Part shown: positions 1-10,890 of the stretch, in pieces | How the letters are laid out: each line of letters begins with the position of its first letter | Numbering within the stretch: position 1 is the first letter of the stretch | Source: Leptasterias polaris | Taxonomy: Eukaryota > Echinodermata > Asteroidea > Forcipulatida > Asteriidae | NCBI GenBank assembly: GCA_037783415.1 | Contig: JAZGTN010000058.1 | Span: 7,228,001-7,292,000, forward strand | Length of the DNA stretch: 64,000 nt | Direction: 5' to 3' | Position numbers and translations under genes: made by a program | The notes under the pieces: generated by a model | The model's database searches: none | Seen by the model: only the letters and a program-made list of their open reading frames with translations | What the model was told of the DNA's origin: nothing

Positions 1-840
1 AAAGTCCCGTGGAACGAATACCACGGGCATTTTGAGAGCTGTCGTATAGTAAATCGATGGGATGAGCAGCAGTCAGCTGCGTTTTTGGCAGCAAGTCTTC
101 AGGGAGATGCGATCCGTATCTTGGGCACACAAGATGGGCACAAGAGGACGTATGAGGAGATGGTTATGTTGTTGAAAAGGAGGTTTGGGCCTGGCCATCA
201 GGCGGAGAACTTCCTTGTTGAGTTACGCCATCGTCGGCAGAAGCCGAAGGAAACACTACAAGAGTTGTGTCAAGCGGTACACGAGCTGGCTGTAAAGGCG
301 TATCCGGAAATACCCGAGGAGGCAAGAGACCGGTTGGAGAAGAACCATTTTGTAGATGCTGTGTACGACCAGTTCGTGCGTGAGGGCATATTTCGGGCAA
401 GGCCTAGGGAAACGGAGAATTTCCATAAAGTAGAGGCCCAACGGGTAGGAGAAAGACCGTCTAAATTTGCCCGAGGGGCTGACGATAAAGATGAGAAAAT
501 AGAGACTAGGTTTCAGTCGGTTGAGCGAACCTTAAGTAAACAGTCAGAGTGTGTGAGCAATATGGCTCAGCAGTTGGACAAGATACTTGGTGCACTGTCG
601 CCCCAGTCACGAGTGCGGCAGGCACCCAGTATGGTACCCGGACAGTTCGATGGTTCACCACCACCGACTAAGGGATATAAGGCGACTATGAAGTGTCATA
701 ATTGCGGAGTTCAAGGTCATTTTGCAAGAGAATGTCCGCAACCGAGAAGAAAGCGCCCTCAGTTGCAGGGAAACGAGAATCAGCCGACCGGTGGGTCCGC
801 GGGAAGGCTGAGCAAGGAACAGGGCCCTCAACAGGAGTGA
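1..840 (+). CDS. gag: gag polyprotein of the gypsy element, 5' partial
   Basis: The frame is open from the first base of the window, so the start codon lies outside. The visible 279 residues form a helical capsid-like region followed by a CCHC zinc knuckle (CHNCGVQGHFARECPQ, C-x2-C-x4-H-x4-C, about 40 residues before the end), the nucleic-acid-binding nucleocapsid motif of LTR-element Gag. It ends in TGA at 838-840. The pol frame starts inside its last ~140 nt in the -1 frame, the arrangement many gypsy elements use for Gag-Pol by -1 frameshifting. No stop is seen in the visible gag part. Confidence 0.9.
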   Translation, partial: KVPWNEYHGHFESCRIVNRWDEQQSAAFLAASLQGDAIRILGTQDGHKRTYEEMVMLLKRRFGPGHQAENFLVELRHRRQKPKETLQELCQAVHELAVKAYPEIPEEARDRLEKNHFVDAVYDQFVREGIFRARPRETENFHKVEAQRVGERPSKFARGADDKDEKIETRFQSVERTLSKQSECVSNMAQQLDKILGALSPQSRVRQAPSMVPGQFDGSPPPTKGYKATMKCHNCGVQGHFARECPQPRRKRPQLQGNENQPTGGSAGRLSKEQGPQQE

Positions 841-3800
841 ACCGTATTCCGGTTCATGTTGCGGCGGTTCCCTTAATTGGGCCGTCGTATGGTTTGTTTG
901 TGGAGGGATCGATTCGATCAACTAAATTTCGGTTATTGGTGGATACTGGTGCGTCCGATACGTTTTTAAGTATGGCGGTGTATCATAAGATACCGACAGA
1001 ACAGCGACCCCATTTGCAAAATTGTGAGTCAAAGGTTAAACAGGTGGACGGAAGTTTGTTGAAAGTATAATATGGATCGGCATGGTTGGAGTTGCAAATT
1101 GGGAAGACGGTGCAACCCATAAAAGCTGTCTTCGCCGATATAGGAACCCCTGCGATGCTGGGAATGGATTGGCTGTTGAAAACAGGCGGCAATCTTGATT
1201 TCGGCAGATTGGAATTATGTGTAAATGGTGAAAGGATTAAATGCACTGGGAGTGCTGGTAATCATTTTATTGGACGTGTTGTAATAGCAGAAACTACAGT
1301 GATCCCAGCTGGTCACGAGGCAGTTGTGGCAGGAACCATTGTCGGACAATGTGAAGGACTGAATGGACCTGTACTCGTTGAGCCGATTGAGGGCGGAGGA
1401 CAGCTTGGTGGGCGAGGCTTGGTTCTGGCTAGAACACTGGTTAACCTACCGATGGAGCTAGTGCCCATTAGGGTGCTGAATGCCAATAAGGAAGAACGTG
1501 TGATTCGGGCGGGGACGACTGCCGCCACGGTTACAACAATTGAGGGGGAGCCCGAGCCTTCCAATGATACGGAAGCGGTGGGGACAACTCTCCCCAGACA
1601 TTTGGAGAAGTTGTATGAGAGGAGTAAGGCACACCTGAAGCAGGTTGACCAGATAAGATTGATGAAGTGTCTCGTTGAATTCCAAGACGTATTTTCACGG
1701 GATGATGGTGACATAGGCTGTACGGACAGAGTATAACACAGCATTAACACTGGCAACGCTAGGCCAGTTAAGCAAAGACCAAGGAGACATCCTGTGGTAA
1801 ACCAAGAAGAGATCAGTCGTCAAGTTGAAGACTTAAAGAAGAGGGGTTTGATTGAGGCCTCTGACGGTCCATGGGCAGCCAATGTGGTGCTGGTAAGGAA
1901 GAAAGACGGGTCAAGGCGGTTGTGTATAGATTATCGAGGGTTAAATGCGTTAACGATCAAAGACGCTTACCCAGTCAGTGCCCAGGATTGATGAGACTTT
2001 GAATGCCCTAGAGGGCGCTAGGTGGTTCTCGACCCTTGACCTAGCATCCGGCTATTGGCAGGTAGCTCTGGATGAGGATGCTCAGCAGAAATCAACGTTT
2101 GTTGTACGCAATGGTCTATACCGCTGGAAGGTAATGCCATTTGGGCTAACTAATGCTCGTGCTACGTTTGAGCGGTTGATGGAGAAGGTGTTAGCAGGAC
2201 TTCAATGGGATATTCTATTGGTCTATCTAGATGACGTCATTGTCTTTGGGAAGACAGTAGAAGAGGAGTTGGTGCGATTGCGCAAAGTATTTGAACATTT
2301 GAGGAGTGCAGGCTTGAAGTTAAAGCCAAAGAAATGCCACCTCTTTCAGAAGTCAGTGACCTACTTGGGACATATTGTTTCAGAAGAGGGCGTGGCCACG
2401 GACCCTGACAAGATCAGAGCTGTTGTTGATTGGCCAGTCCCGAAGTGCGTAAAGGAAGTGAGGAGTTTCATTGGTTTGGCTTCATACTACAGACGTTTCA
2501 TTCGAGGGTTTGCAAGTATTGCTAGCCCCCTGCATGCACTAACGTCGAAGTCAAAATGTTTTGTCTGGGACGATGCCTGCCAAGAGGCATTTTGTAAATT
2601 GAAGAAGGAGTTGTCGACGTCTCCAATCTTAGTGTATCCATCCCCGAAGGACGAGTTCATCCTAGATACGGATGCAAGTGGAGACGGGATAGGAGGAGTA
2701 TTATCCCAGGTTCAGGAAGGGGTGGAGAAAGTTGTCGCTTATGCGAGCCGGAAGTTGAATAAGGCGGAAAGAAATTATTGCGTCACAAGACGTGAGTTGC
2801 TCGCAGTAGTTGCCTATCTCAAGTATTTCCGCCAGTACCTGTACGGACAGAAGGTACTCGTACGTACGGACCATGCCTCTCTGAAATGGTTGATGAACGC
2901 AAAGGAACCGGAAGGTCAACTGGCGAGATGGATAGAGGTCGTGTCAGAGTATGACGTCACGATACAGCACCGCCCGGGTGCAAGGCATTCAAATGCTGAT
3001 GGTTTGTCGAGGCGTCCGTGCAAACAGTGCACACATTGTGGTAATGACGCAGGAAATAAAGTAGAAGTTAAAGAAGTAAAGATGGACCCAAACAGTATTG
3101 AAGCGCCATTGGTAAGAGTGGCAGTCTTACAGCCGTCACTAGGAAACAGTGAGCTGAGGGATGCCCAAATTGCGGATGAAACGATAAGCTGGCTGTTAGT
3201 AGCTAAGACAGAGGGAAAAGAGCGCCCTCTTTGGACAAATGTAGCTCACATGTCGCCAGCCAGTAAGACATATTGGTCCTACTGGGAGCAGTTATCGGTC
3301 CGAGAAGATGTGTTATATCAGCGATGGGAATCGGATGATGGAAAGTCCATCCGATGGAGGCTGGTAGTGCCTGAGAAGCTTAGGCAGAGGTTAACTGGAG
3401 AAGTGCATGGTGGTGGTCTTGGCGGGCATCTTGGTCTTAAAAAGACCATGGCGGGAATAAGGCAGAGGTATTTCTGGTCGGGAATGACTGCAGATGTAAG
3501 GTCCTGTGTTCGCAAATGTAGCCAGTGCGCAAGAAGGAAATCCCCTCCGAAGAGGCGGGTGGCACCACTGCAACAGTACAATATAAGGGGAACCATGGAC
3601 AGGGTTGCCATGGATCTCGTTGGTCCCCTCCCTATGACGGAGGAGGGTAACCAATGGATACTGGTAGTAGGAGAATACACTACTAAATGGATGGAAGCAT
3701 ATGCGCTCCCAGATGCAAGGGCTGAGACAGTTGCCGCCAAATTTGTTGGTGAATACGTGTGCCGGTTTGGGGCGCCAAGAGAGCTTCATACGGATCAAGG

Positions 3801-4697
3801 CACCAACTTTGAATCACAAGTATTTAAAGAAATGTGTCGAATATTGGGGATTGGTAAGACGTGAACTACGGCTTACAATCCGAAGTCAGATGGGCTTGTT
3901 GAGAGGTTTAACAAACCTTGATCAACATGGTCTCCATGATGATTGACCCGCACAAAGGTCAACGCGATTGGGATAAGTATCTCCCATTCGCAACTGGGGC
4001 ATATCGAAGTACCCCACAGGAAAGCATCGGGGAAACGCCGAACATGATGATGTTAGGGCGGGAAGTTTCGCTCCCGATCGACTTAATGGTAGAACATCCG
4101 GCACTAAGTGAGGATGAGCCGCAAACTGATTATGCGGAGAACTTGAGGAATCAAATCCAGAAGGCTCAGGACAGGGCACAGCTGTGCCTGGGTAAAAGCA
4201 TGAGGCGCCAGAAGAAGAACTATGACCGGAAGGCATATGGGTCTTGCATCTCAGAGAACGAGTTTGTATGGTTGTTCAACCCCGCGAAGAAAAAGGGGGT
4301 TTGCCACAAGCTCCAGTTGAAATGGGAGGGGCCGTATCTCGTTCTTAAGAGGTTGTCCGATGTGGTGTTCCGGATACAAAGGTCAAAGGGCTCGAAGCCA
4401 CGTGTTGTACACGCTGATAGGTTGAAACCCTACGTTGGGGAGCCAATCCAGTCTTGGAATACTCCAAGCAGGGTAGTCCCTACCGATGAGCTCGAGATGC
4501 TCGAAATTGTAATAGAGAGTGACAAGTCACGTGATGACCGCACGGTCACGGAAGCCGTATCAGATAATATGGATATCGGTAGTAGTTGTGACAGCAATGC
4601 ACCTGCGCATGCCCCAGTCAATGTCACACCGGAGTCACCGGTGGAAAACAGGAGATTTCCGACGAGAACACACAGGTTGCCTGTGAGATACCGATAA
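702..4697 (+). pseudogene. pol: broken pol (protease-RT-RNase H-integrase) of the gypsy element
   Basis: Protease active site DTGAS is at about 942-956. RT follows from about 1790, with FGLTNA and the catalytic YLDDV at about 2224. RNase H (DTDASGDGIGG) is near 2668, and the integrase HHCC zinc region near 3400-3540. The integrase catalytic core shows DLVGPLP, TDQGTNF and SDGLVERF, and a chromatin-proximal GPYLV region lies near 4320. Breaks seen: TAA at 1068-1070, TAA at 1734-1736, a frameshift near 1975-1985, TGA at 3862-3864, and a 1-nt frameshift near 3912-3918. Product would be the Gag-Pol enzymes that copy and integrate the element; this copy cannot make them. Confidence 0.95.
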
Positions 4698-4766
4698 AGC
4701 CACAATTGAATTGTTGTACATAATTGGTGGCCGAGCTATAGTCAGGAGGCTAAGCGAGGAGAATCA

Positions 4767-5282
4767 GTGCCAGAGCTGCCACCCCTCCGGATTCTTCCAT
4801 CTATGCTATCCCCCCTGCAGGACTCTCCAAGGAGAGAAGATGATGTGCTTAGTCTGGGCTCCATGCCACTGCTGGAAATATGCGAGGAACTGGGTGATGA
4901 TCTCCCCAACCAAATACCCCCCGACGATGGACCGCCCGTTGACCTCCGCAACCTGCTGACCCCGATGGATGTGTCGGCAGTACATAGGCCTGACCTCTGC
5001 AACCTTCTGGCCTCCAAGGATGTGCCAGTGGCACACACCAAGCCAGCCCCAGAACGTGTACCTCCTCCAAGGGAGTCCTCCTCTCCTTCTTCGTCGCCGA
5101 GTCAACCCCGGGTGGAGCTACTCAGGACCGGCATCCCAGAACTAGCAACGATCACGGAGGTCATCACTACGTACACCGTCGTCAGGGGAGTACTGATTTC
5201 TAAAGAACACAAGCAGCGGTCGTATCTGCGGGACGTCATCGTTCACTGTGGCAAGGCACTACCGGGCCACGATGGGAAGTGA
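4767..5282 (+). CDS. possible extra ORF between pol and the LTR, unknown function
   Basis: An uninterrupted 171-codon frame follows pol, in the same reading frame as pol's last segment and separated from it by the pol stop and about 70 nt. The protein is rich in Pro, Leu, Asp and Glu. I see no signal peptide, membrane segment, furin site or known motif, so nothing supports an envelope protein. It could be the remnant of a C-terminal pol extension or chance. GC content is high here and drops sharply after its stop. Confidence 0.3.
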   Translation: MPELPPLRILPSMLSPLQDSPRREDDVLSLGSMPLLEICEELGDDLPNQIPPDDGPPVDLRNLLTPMDVSAVHRPDLCNLLASKDVPVAHTKPAPERVPPPRESSSPSSSPSQPRVELLRTGIPELATITEVITTYTVVRGVLISKEHKQRSYLRDVIVHCGKALPGHDGK

Positions 5283-5636
5283 GGCCAGCTTCTGGATAAC
5301 TCGTTCGCGTTTATATAAAGTTTTGATAAAGTTTTGATAAAAGTTTTTTATATAAAGTTTTGATAAAAGTTTCTATAAGAGTTAAAGTATAAGCTGAAAT
5401 ACCAAAGACATGTTCAGTACTTGTTGAGGCCAAAGAGTTAAGTTAAAGAAAACAAAAAGTATTCTTGCCAGTTGGATAAAGAATAAAGTTGTTATAAGTT
5501 TATAAATAAAGATTGTGTATATATATGTATTTTCTTACAGGTTAACTAAATACAGGTATTGGTAAACACTCTGCCGCGTTCGGTATGAGGTTTTCGGCTG
5601 GACTAAATGGGGACATTTAGGCCTGTCAGGAGGCTT
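5283..5636 (+). other. AT-rich noncoding spacer before the 3' LTR
   Basis: No coding potential is seen. It contains repeats of ATAAAGTTTTGATAAA near 5315-5375. It ends with the short purine tract AGGAGG just before the LTR, a plausible plus-strand primer (polypurine tract). Confidence 0.5.
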
Positions 5637-5849
5637 TGTGACGCGACAGGGTGCTTACCCGGTTAATAAATATTCCATGTTAAAATGCAGAAGTGTAAAG
5701 GCTATGACACACGATTGAGGGCGCTAGCGCTAGCAGCTTAGGCGTAGTGCTAAAGCATAGGCGAAGCAGCGCGTGCACTGAGTGGACGGCGAGGGTCACC
5801 GTTCACTCGTGTGAGGCGTACAGCGCATGCGCGAGGCTGCACCAAAAGC

Positions 5850-5856
5850 TATATAA
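5850..5856 (+). promoter_or_regulatory. TATA box of the LTR promoter
   Basis: TATATAA in a GC-rich setting inside the LTR, upstream of the poly(A) signal as expected for a U3 promoter. Confidence 0.6.
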
Positions 5857-6407
5857 AGCGCGTGTTTCCGTGTGAGCAGCGTCCTTCCGCTGTGCTAGGA
5901 TAAGGTGCGTACAAACTGATAGGCGGGTATAACCTCCTTGTATAACCAGGCGGTTGGGAATGTGGTAGGCTGTGTGGAGATAATAGGATTCTCATAGGAT
6001 CCTAGCGGTTGTGCGATCGGAAATAGAGATCTCTGCCGAAACCCTGCAACGCAAGTTGCGCGGGGCGGTGACTCTATAATCTCCCGTGGCCTGATCAGAC
6101 CCTTGTGTCCCGGTGTGCGAGGCTGGCGGTGCTGCCTGGTCCGTTGCTGTCATAGCGCTATCGAATAGAGTGAGAAAGGGCGTGAGACTATTACCCGTGG
6201 GGCGTGCGATCGATTATTACGGGCGTGTTGCTGAAACCCATCAGTGCAAACTGCGTGGGGCGACATCCCTGTATTGTTATAGTCCCGACCTGCGTCATTC
6301 AAATCTTAAGCGCATGTCCGTAGCAAACTGAGACGTGAGTCATAGACCTCCATTTTGTTGTGTAAAGGGCGCCACCTACGGTGGTTGAGGAGCCGAGAAG
6401 TTTGTAC

Positions 6408-6413
6408 AATAAA
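6408..6413 (+). terminator. poly(A) signal in the LTR
   Basis: AATAAA followed by a T/G-rich stretch, about 280 nt before the LTR end. Confidence 0.6.
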
Positions 6414-6698
6414 ACATCTTTGTTGCCATGTGTGCTACTTGAAACCTTGTGTCATCCTGTGTTTGTTCTTGCTGTCTTCGTCTGGAGCCGAGTCTAGGAG
6501 TTAAGGGTCAGGGGTCATCAGTAGCATCCCGAGCAACGTACCATAATTATACCAGCACTGGGACGGTATATTTCTATCCCAACGGATCTGTCTCTAGCCG
6601 CTCAGAGCGTTTCCGGCCAGGCCGTCCGATGCCGACACTCTCTTAGGGTAGTTGTTCAGCAACTTCCTATTCGAGGGAGGTGTTGCGCCACAATACAA

Positions 6699-9007
6699 TC
6701 ATAAAAATGCCTTTCGGAAGAAATAAGTTTTCAGCTCGGATTTAAAAACAGCAATACTCTCTGTTTCCCTAGCAATGGCAGAAAAAGCTCTATCCCCAAA
6801 TGTGCATAATCTGGTGTTACAGTGCTGTAGTCTGGTTTTATCACATGATAACCGTGTGTTTCTACGTGAACTGGAACCAGTAGTATGCAGTAATTCACTG
6901 AGATAAACAGGGGCTAGACCATTTAAACATTTATGAACTAACAGACAAATTTTATACATGATTCTATAATTCACCGGAAGCCAATGGAGCTTCATAAGTA
7001 CAGGGGTTATATGCTCAAATGTTCTGGTTCCTGTGAGAATCCTGGCAGCACAATTTTGTACTCGTTGTAATGGTGCCAGTGTGGACTGGGGTAAACCTGC
7101 AAACAAGGCATTGCAATAATTAATCTTAGACATGACTAGCATTGTGATAACCTGCTCAGTGACAGAATAATTTAAGTAGTTTTTGATCTTACTGATATTA
7201 TGCAGATGGTAATGTGCATTGCGAGATACCTCACGAATATGACTTTGCATGTTTAGCTTACAATCGAAGATGACCCCAAGATTTTTCAACTGTTTAGAGG
7301 ATGTAATGCAGTGACCTCCAATATCAATGTCTACAGCAGAAACTTTCTTCAGGTTCGTAGTCGTGCCAACAACAAGAACTTCAGTCTTGTCAGTGTTTAG
7401 TTTCATGAAGTTGAAGGTCATCCACAGTTTTATATCGGTACAGCACTTCTCAATGACATTGACATTGGCTGCAGTGTCATCAGATGTTGGTGATGTTGAG
7501 ATGTAAAGCATGGTGTCATCCGCATAAAAGTGACATGTCAGGCCATGCTTGCGGATCACTTGACCCATGGGCAGCATGTACACGTTGAACAACAGTGGTC
7601 CCAATACTGAACCTTGTGGGACACCGTACTTGAGCTGATAAGCTGAAGAACCTGTTTTGTTGTCTTTGCATATTCTGACAGTTTGGGATCTGTCAGAGAG
7701 GTACGATCTAAACCAGCGTAGAGTATCCTCGGACAAACCAATATGCGACTGAAGCCTCTGAAGAAGTATCTGGTGATCAATTGAATCAAAGGCTGCGCTG
7801 AGATCCAGCATGACCAGAATAGCTACTTTGCCCTGGTCAACACTTAATAAAATGTCATTCTGGATAAAGGTGAGAGCAGTCTCTGTCCCGTGGCATCTAC
7901 GGTAGGCGGATTGATAGGGCTCATTCAGTTGATGATCAGACATATATTCTGTCAATTGTTGAGCCACCACTTTCTCCAAGATTTTGGAGCAAAAGGACAA
8001 GTTTGTTATTGGCCTGTAATTTATTGGGTTCTCAGCAGCGTCGTTTTTCATTTGTCGACGTTTCGGAATCGGTGTGACAGAGGCTGACTTAAGTGCTCCA
8101 GGAACTACTCCATGGACAATCGATGAGTTTATGATGGATGTAATTACTGGGGCCACAACCTGGGAACATGATTTTAGCAACTTCGTTGGGATTGGATCCA
8201 GATGACAAGATTTCGCAGGTGATGTGCGAACAATTTTCTCGACTTGAATCGATGAAACTGTTTTGAGTGAAAGTTTACTTTCCGGGCTGTGAGTAGGATT
8301 CGTATCTACGTGACCCTGCACCACTGCAGATTTACGATGCACAGCTTCCTTGCAGTTCATACGTATCTTGTGAATTTTTGATTGGAAGAACTTGCTAAAG
8401 AGATGCGCGATCTCATCTGCTGAACCACATGAAGGTAGACAAGTTTTATTTTTACGACCAAGTAGGTTGTCTAGCACTTTAAACCAAAAGGACAAGTTTG
8501 TTATTGGCCTGTAATTTATTGGGTCCTCAGCAGCGTCGTTTTTCATTTGTCGACGTTTCGGAATCGGTGTGACAGAGGCTGACTTAAGTGCTCCAGGAAC
8601 TACTCCATGGACAATCGATGAGTTTATGATGGATGTAATTACTGGGGCCACAACCTGGGAACATGATTTTAGCAACTTCGTTGGGATTGGATCCAGATGA
8701 CAAGATTTCGCAGGTGATGTGCGAACAATTTTCTCGACTTGAATCGATGAAACTGTTTTGAGTGAAAGTTTACTTTCCGGGCTGTGAGTAGGATTCGTAT
8801 CTACGTGACCCTGCACCACTGCAGATTTACGATGCACAGCTTCCTTGCAGTTCATACGTATCTTGTGAATTTTTGATTGGAAGAACTTTCTAAAGAGATG
8901 CGCGATCTCATCTGCTGAACCACATGAAGGTAGACAAGTTTTATTTTTACGACCAAGTAGGTTGTCTAGCACTTTAAACATGCGATTTGCATCACCTCGG
9001 CAGTCAC
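6699..9007 (-). CDS. LINE-1 ORF2, reverse transcriptase part
   Basis: About 770 codons are open. Motifs in order: NYRPITNLSF, AFDSIDHQILL, GVPQGSVLGPLLF, CHFYADDTMLY (catalytic YADD at about 7512-7529 on the minus strand), then the thumb and C-terminal region LHWLPVNYRIMYK. It would reverse-transcribe the LINE RNA at a nicked target. The N-terminal third is doubled by a 495-bp in-frame tandem duplication. The piece is continuous with the endonuclease ORF at 10891-11924 once the inserted TIR element is ignored. No internal stop is seen, so decay is mild. Confidence 0.92.
7991..8980 (-). repeat. 495-bp tandem in-frame duplication inside the LINE-1 ORF
   Basis: 7991-8485 and 8486-8980 are nearly identical, with only a few substitutions (for example GGGTTCTC against GGGTCCTC). 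495 is 165 codons, so the ORF stays open. It doubles the linker between endonuclease and RT, from VLDNLLGRKNKTCLPSCGS to NYRPITNLSF. The high identity points to a recent event. Confidence 0.93.
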
Positions 9008-9189
9008 TGCCCAGCTAACACATTACGTTGCTACAACATTGCACAACGTTGTGATAAGGTTGCAATTTGGTCGATGGGCTGACAACGTTTTGACGACGTT
9101 GTATGAACGTCAGATCTTAACATGATTTTTAACCAATGTTGTACTTTGGTTGCATGTTGGTAGTTTATGCAGCGTTACCGAAAAGTTTT

Positions 9190-9835
9190 TCACCGAACGT
9201 TTTCACAACATTGTATTTAGGTATTATTACAACGTAGTATTTAAGTTAGGGCACCAACGTTGTGAAGAAGTTATTTTTTGGTCTCGTTAAAACGTAGTAA
9301 TTATGTTGTGACATGCACGTTGTCTGCACGTTGCATTTTGGTTTTATCAAAACGTCATATTTACACTGTGGCAGTCACGTTGTCTTGACGTTGTATTTTG
9401 GTATTATTAAAACGTAGTTTTGCCGTTCTGGCAGTCACGTTGTCTACACGTTTTATTTTGGTTACATAACAACGTAGTAATTATGTTGTGACATGCACGT
9501 TGCATTGTGGTATTATCAAAACGTCATATTTGTGTTGTGGCAGTCACGTTGTCTTCACGTTGTATTTTGGTATTATATAAACATAGTATTTGCGTTGTGG
9601 CAGTCACGTTGTCTTCACGTTGTATTTCGGTATTATATAAATATAGTATTTGCGTTGTGGCAGTCACGTTGTCTTCACGTTGTACTTTGGTAACAATAAA
9701 AACGTAATTATTAAGTTTCGGCTGTATGTTGTCTTCTTGTTGTATTTTGGTATTGTCAGAACGTAATGTTTAAGTTTTTGTATTCACGTTGTCACTACGT
9801 TGTATGTTTGTATTCATGTTGTGACAGCCACGTTG
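9190..9835. repeat. 60-bp minisatellite with ACGTTGT motifs
   Basis: About ten imperfect units; between about 9480 and 9720 the period is exactly 60 bp. A typical unit holds CAGTCACGTTGTCTTCACGT followed by TGTATTTTGG. Two overlapping open frames (9493-9693, 9507-9707) exist only because 60 is divisible by 3. Confidence 0.9.
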
Positions 9836-9980
9836 TCTCAACCTTCAAACATACTATTGTGACCCTCACATCATTTGTAGGCCTTTTAGTTTTATCACAG
9901 TAGATATCTTTGTTTTTACCATCACGTAATTGTGGCAATAGTTTAATTACAATCATATTGAATATTTCAAGCAGCTCGTC

Positions 9981-10254
9981 GGGATGGTTTTGGAAGACAT
10001 TATTATCCAACAGAAGGCTTGTTTGACATTACAAACAATGTTTTTTCGCAATTTAGTTTTTTACATGTGTGTAGGGGAAAAGCGAATCAAACGTGCAAGC
10101 AGACTATAAGATGAGACGGGATGGTTTTGGAAGACATTATTATCTAACAGAAGGCTTGTTTGACATTACAAACAATGTTTTTTCGCAATTTAGTTTTTTA
10201 CATGTGTGTAGGGGAAAAGCGAATCAAACGTGCAAGCAGACTAAAAGATGAGAC
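9981..10254. repeat. 137-bp direct tandem duplication in element A
   Basis: The segment starting GGGATGGTTTTGGAAGACAT at 9981 recurs at 10118 almost unchanged, directly abutting it. Confidence 0.9.
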
Positions 10255-10890
10255 TAGTGTGACCACAAAGAACATTTTGATGGTTTTGTATATATAAGCA
10301 TCATATAGAGTGTTTTTTTAGAGGACAAGCACAACAAATATAGTAATACCGGAACGCATGCACTCACAGTGTTCAAAAAGCTTTAGTTATAGTGTTTATA
10401 AAATTCTTCCCTTGTTAATGGAGAAAAACGTAGGGAAATTAAAGCTTTAAAGAACGTATGAGGCGATATGTGGATAGTTCTTAATAGGGAAGGGGGGAGT
10501 CTTTGGTTAAGTGAAAAGGCAAAAATAGATGGGGAACAGGTGTTGGTGGGGGTGGGGTTTGGATAAGATGGAGGGTGTGAAAAGGAAACTGCCAAAAGAC
10601 ATTGAACCGAGATGCACCAAGGAGCGGGGAATTCGAAACTGAATCAGGTGCTAGAAAATAGATTGGCAGCGAGAGGGAGTGAAGGGAAAACACAAAAGTT
10701 GTCATAAGGTCACTTGGAACGTTTATTAAACGTACCAACAACGTGGTTGTTACATTGCGTCTTTACGTTCAGACGACGTATAGGGGAGTCGACAAAGTTT
10801 CGTTGTGACAACGTTATGTTAATAACGTCACCTACACCAAAGTCTGACTTCATTACAACGTTGTGAGAACGTCAAATTGTTAGCTGGGTG

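Larger units (their letters stand above)
1..6692 (+). mobile_element. Ty3/gypsy LTR retrotransposon, 5' end outside window
   Basis: Domain order is gag with zinc knuckle, aspartic protease, reverse transcriptase, RNase H, integrase, then a long 3' LTR. RT before integrase is the Ty3/gypsy order. The copy is dead: pol holds three in-frame stops and two frameshifts. The 5' LTR, primer-binding site and gag start lie upstream of the window. The 3' LTR ends 6 bp from the stop codon of the LINE on the other strand, so the element inserted next to the end of the LINE-1 ORF. The target duplication cannot be checked because the 5' end is missing. Confidence 0.96.
5637..6692 (+). repeat. 3' LTR of the gypsy element
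   Basis: The LTR begins TGTGACGCGACA and ends TGTTGCGCCACA. These ends are inverted repeats matching at 10 of 12 positions with the usual TG...CA termini. Inside are a TATA box (5850) and a poly(A) signal (6408) in the expected order, giving U3-R-U5. At about 1056 bp it is long for the class. The ORFs inside (6113-6331, 6449-6646) are not genes. Confidence 0.75.
9010..10888. mobile_element. TIR element A (AACGTT-rich), TG target duplication, inside LINE-1
   Basis: The left end CCCAGCTAACACATTACGTT and the right end read as reverse complement, CCCAGCTAACAATTTGACGT, are inverted repeats. The dinucleotide TG flanks both ends (9008-9009, 10889-10890). Taking out the element and one TG rejoins the LINE reading frame exactly, so both borders are certain. 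It is non-autonomous: no coding region is seen. The interior is full of CAACGTTGT-type palindromes and a 60-bp minisatellite. I cannot name the superfamily; a 2-bp duplication is compatible with several, including EnSpm-like elements. Confidence 0.9.

Noticed and set aside
6113..6646. Two short frames inside the gypsy LTR
   Set aside because: They lie in the LTR between promoter and poly(A) sequences, with no motif.
9493..9707. Two overlapping 66-aa frames with a repeating 20-residue pattern
   Set aside because: They arise because the minisatellite period is 60 bp; no start context, splice sites or known motif.
9190..9835. Regular repeats that could suggest a CRISPR array
   Set aside because: Units are continuous 60-bp tandem repeats without unique spacers, inside an animal transposon.
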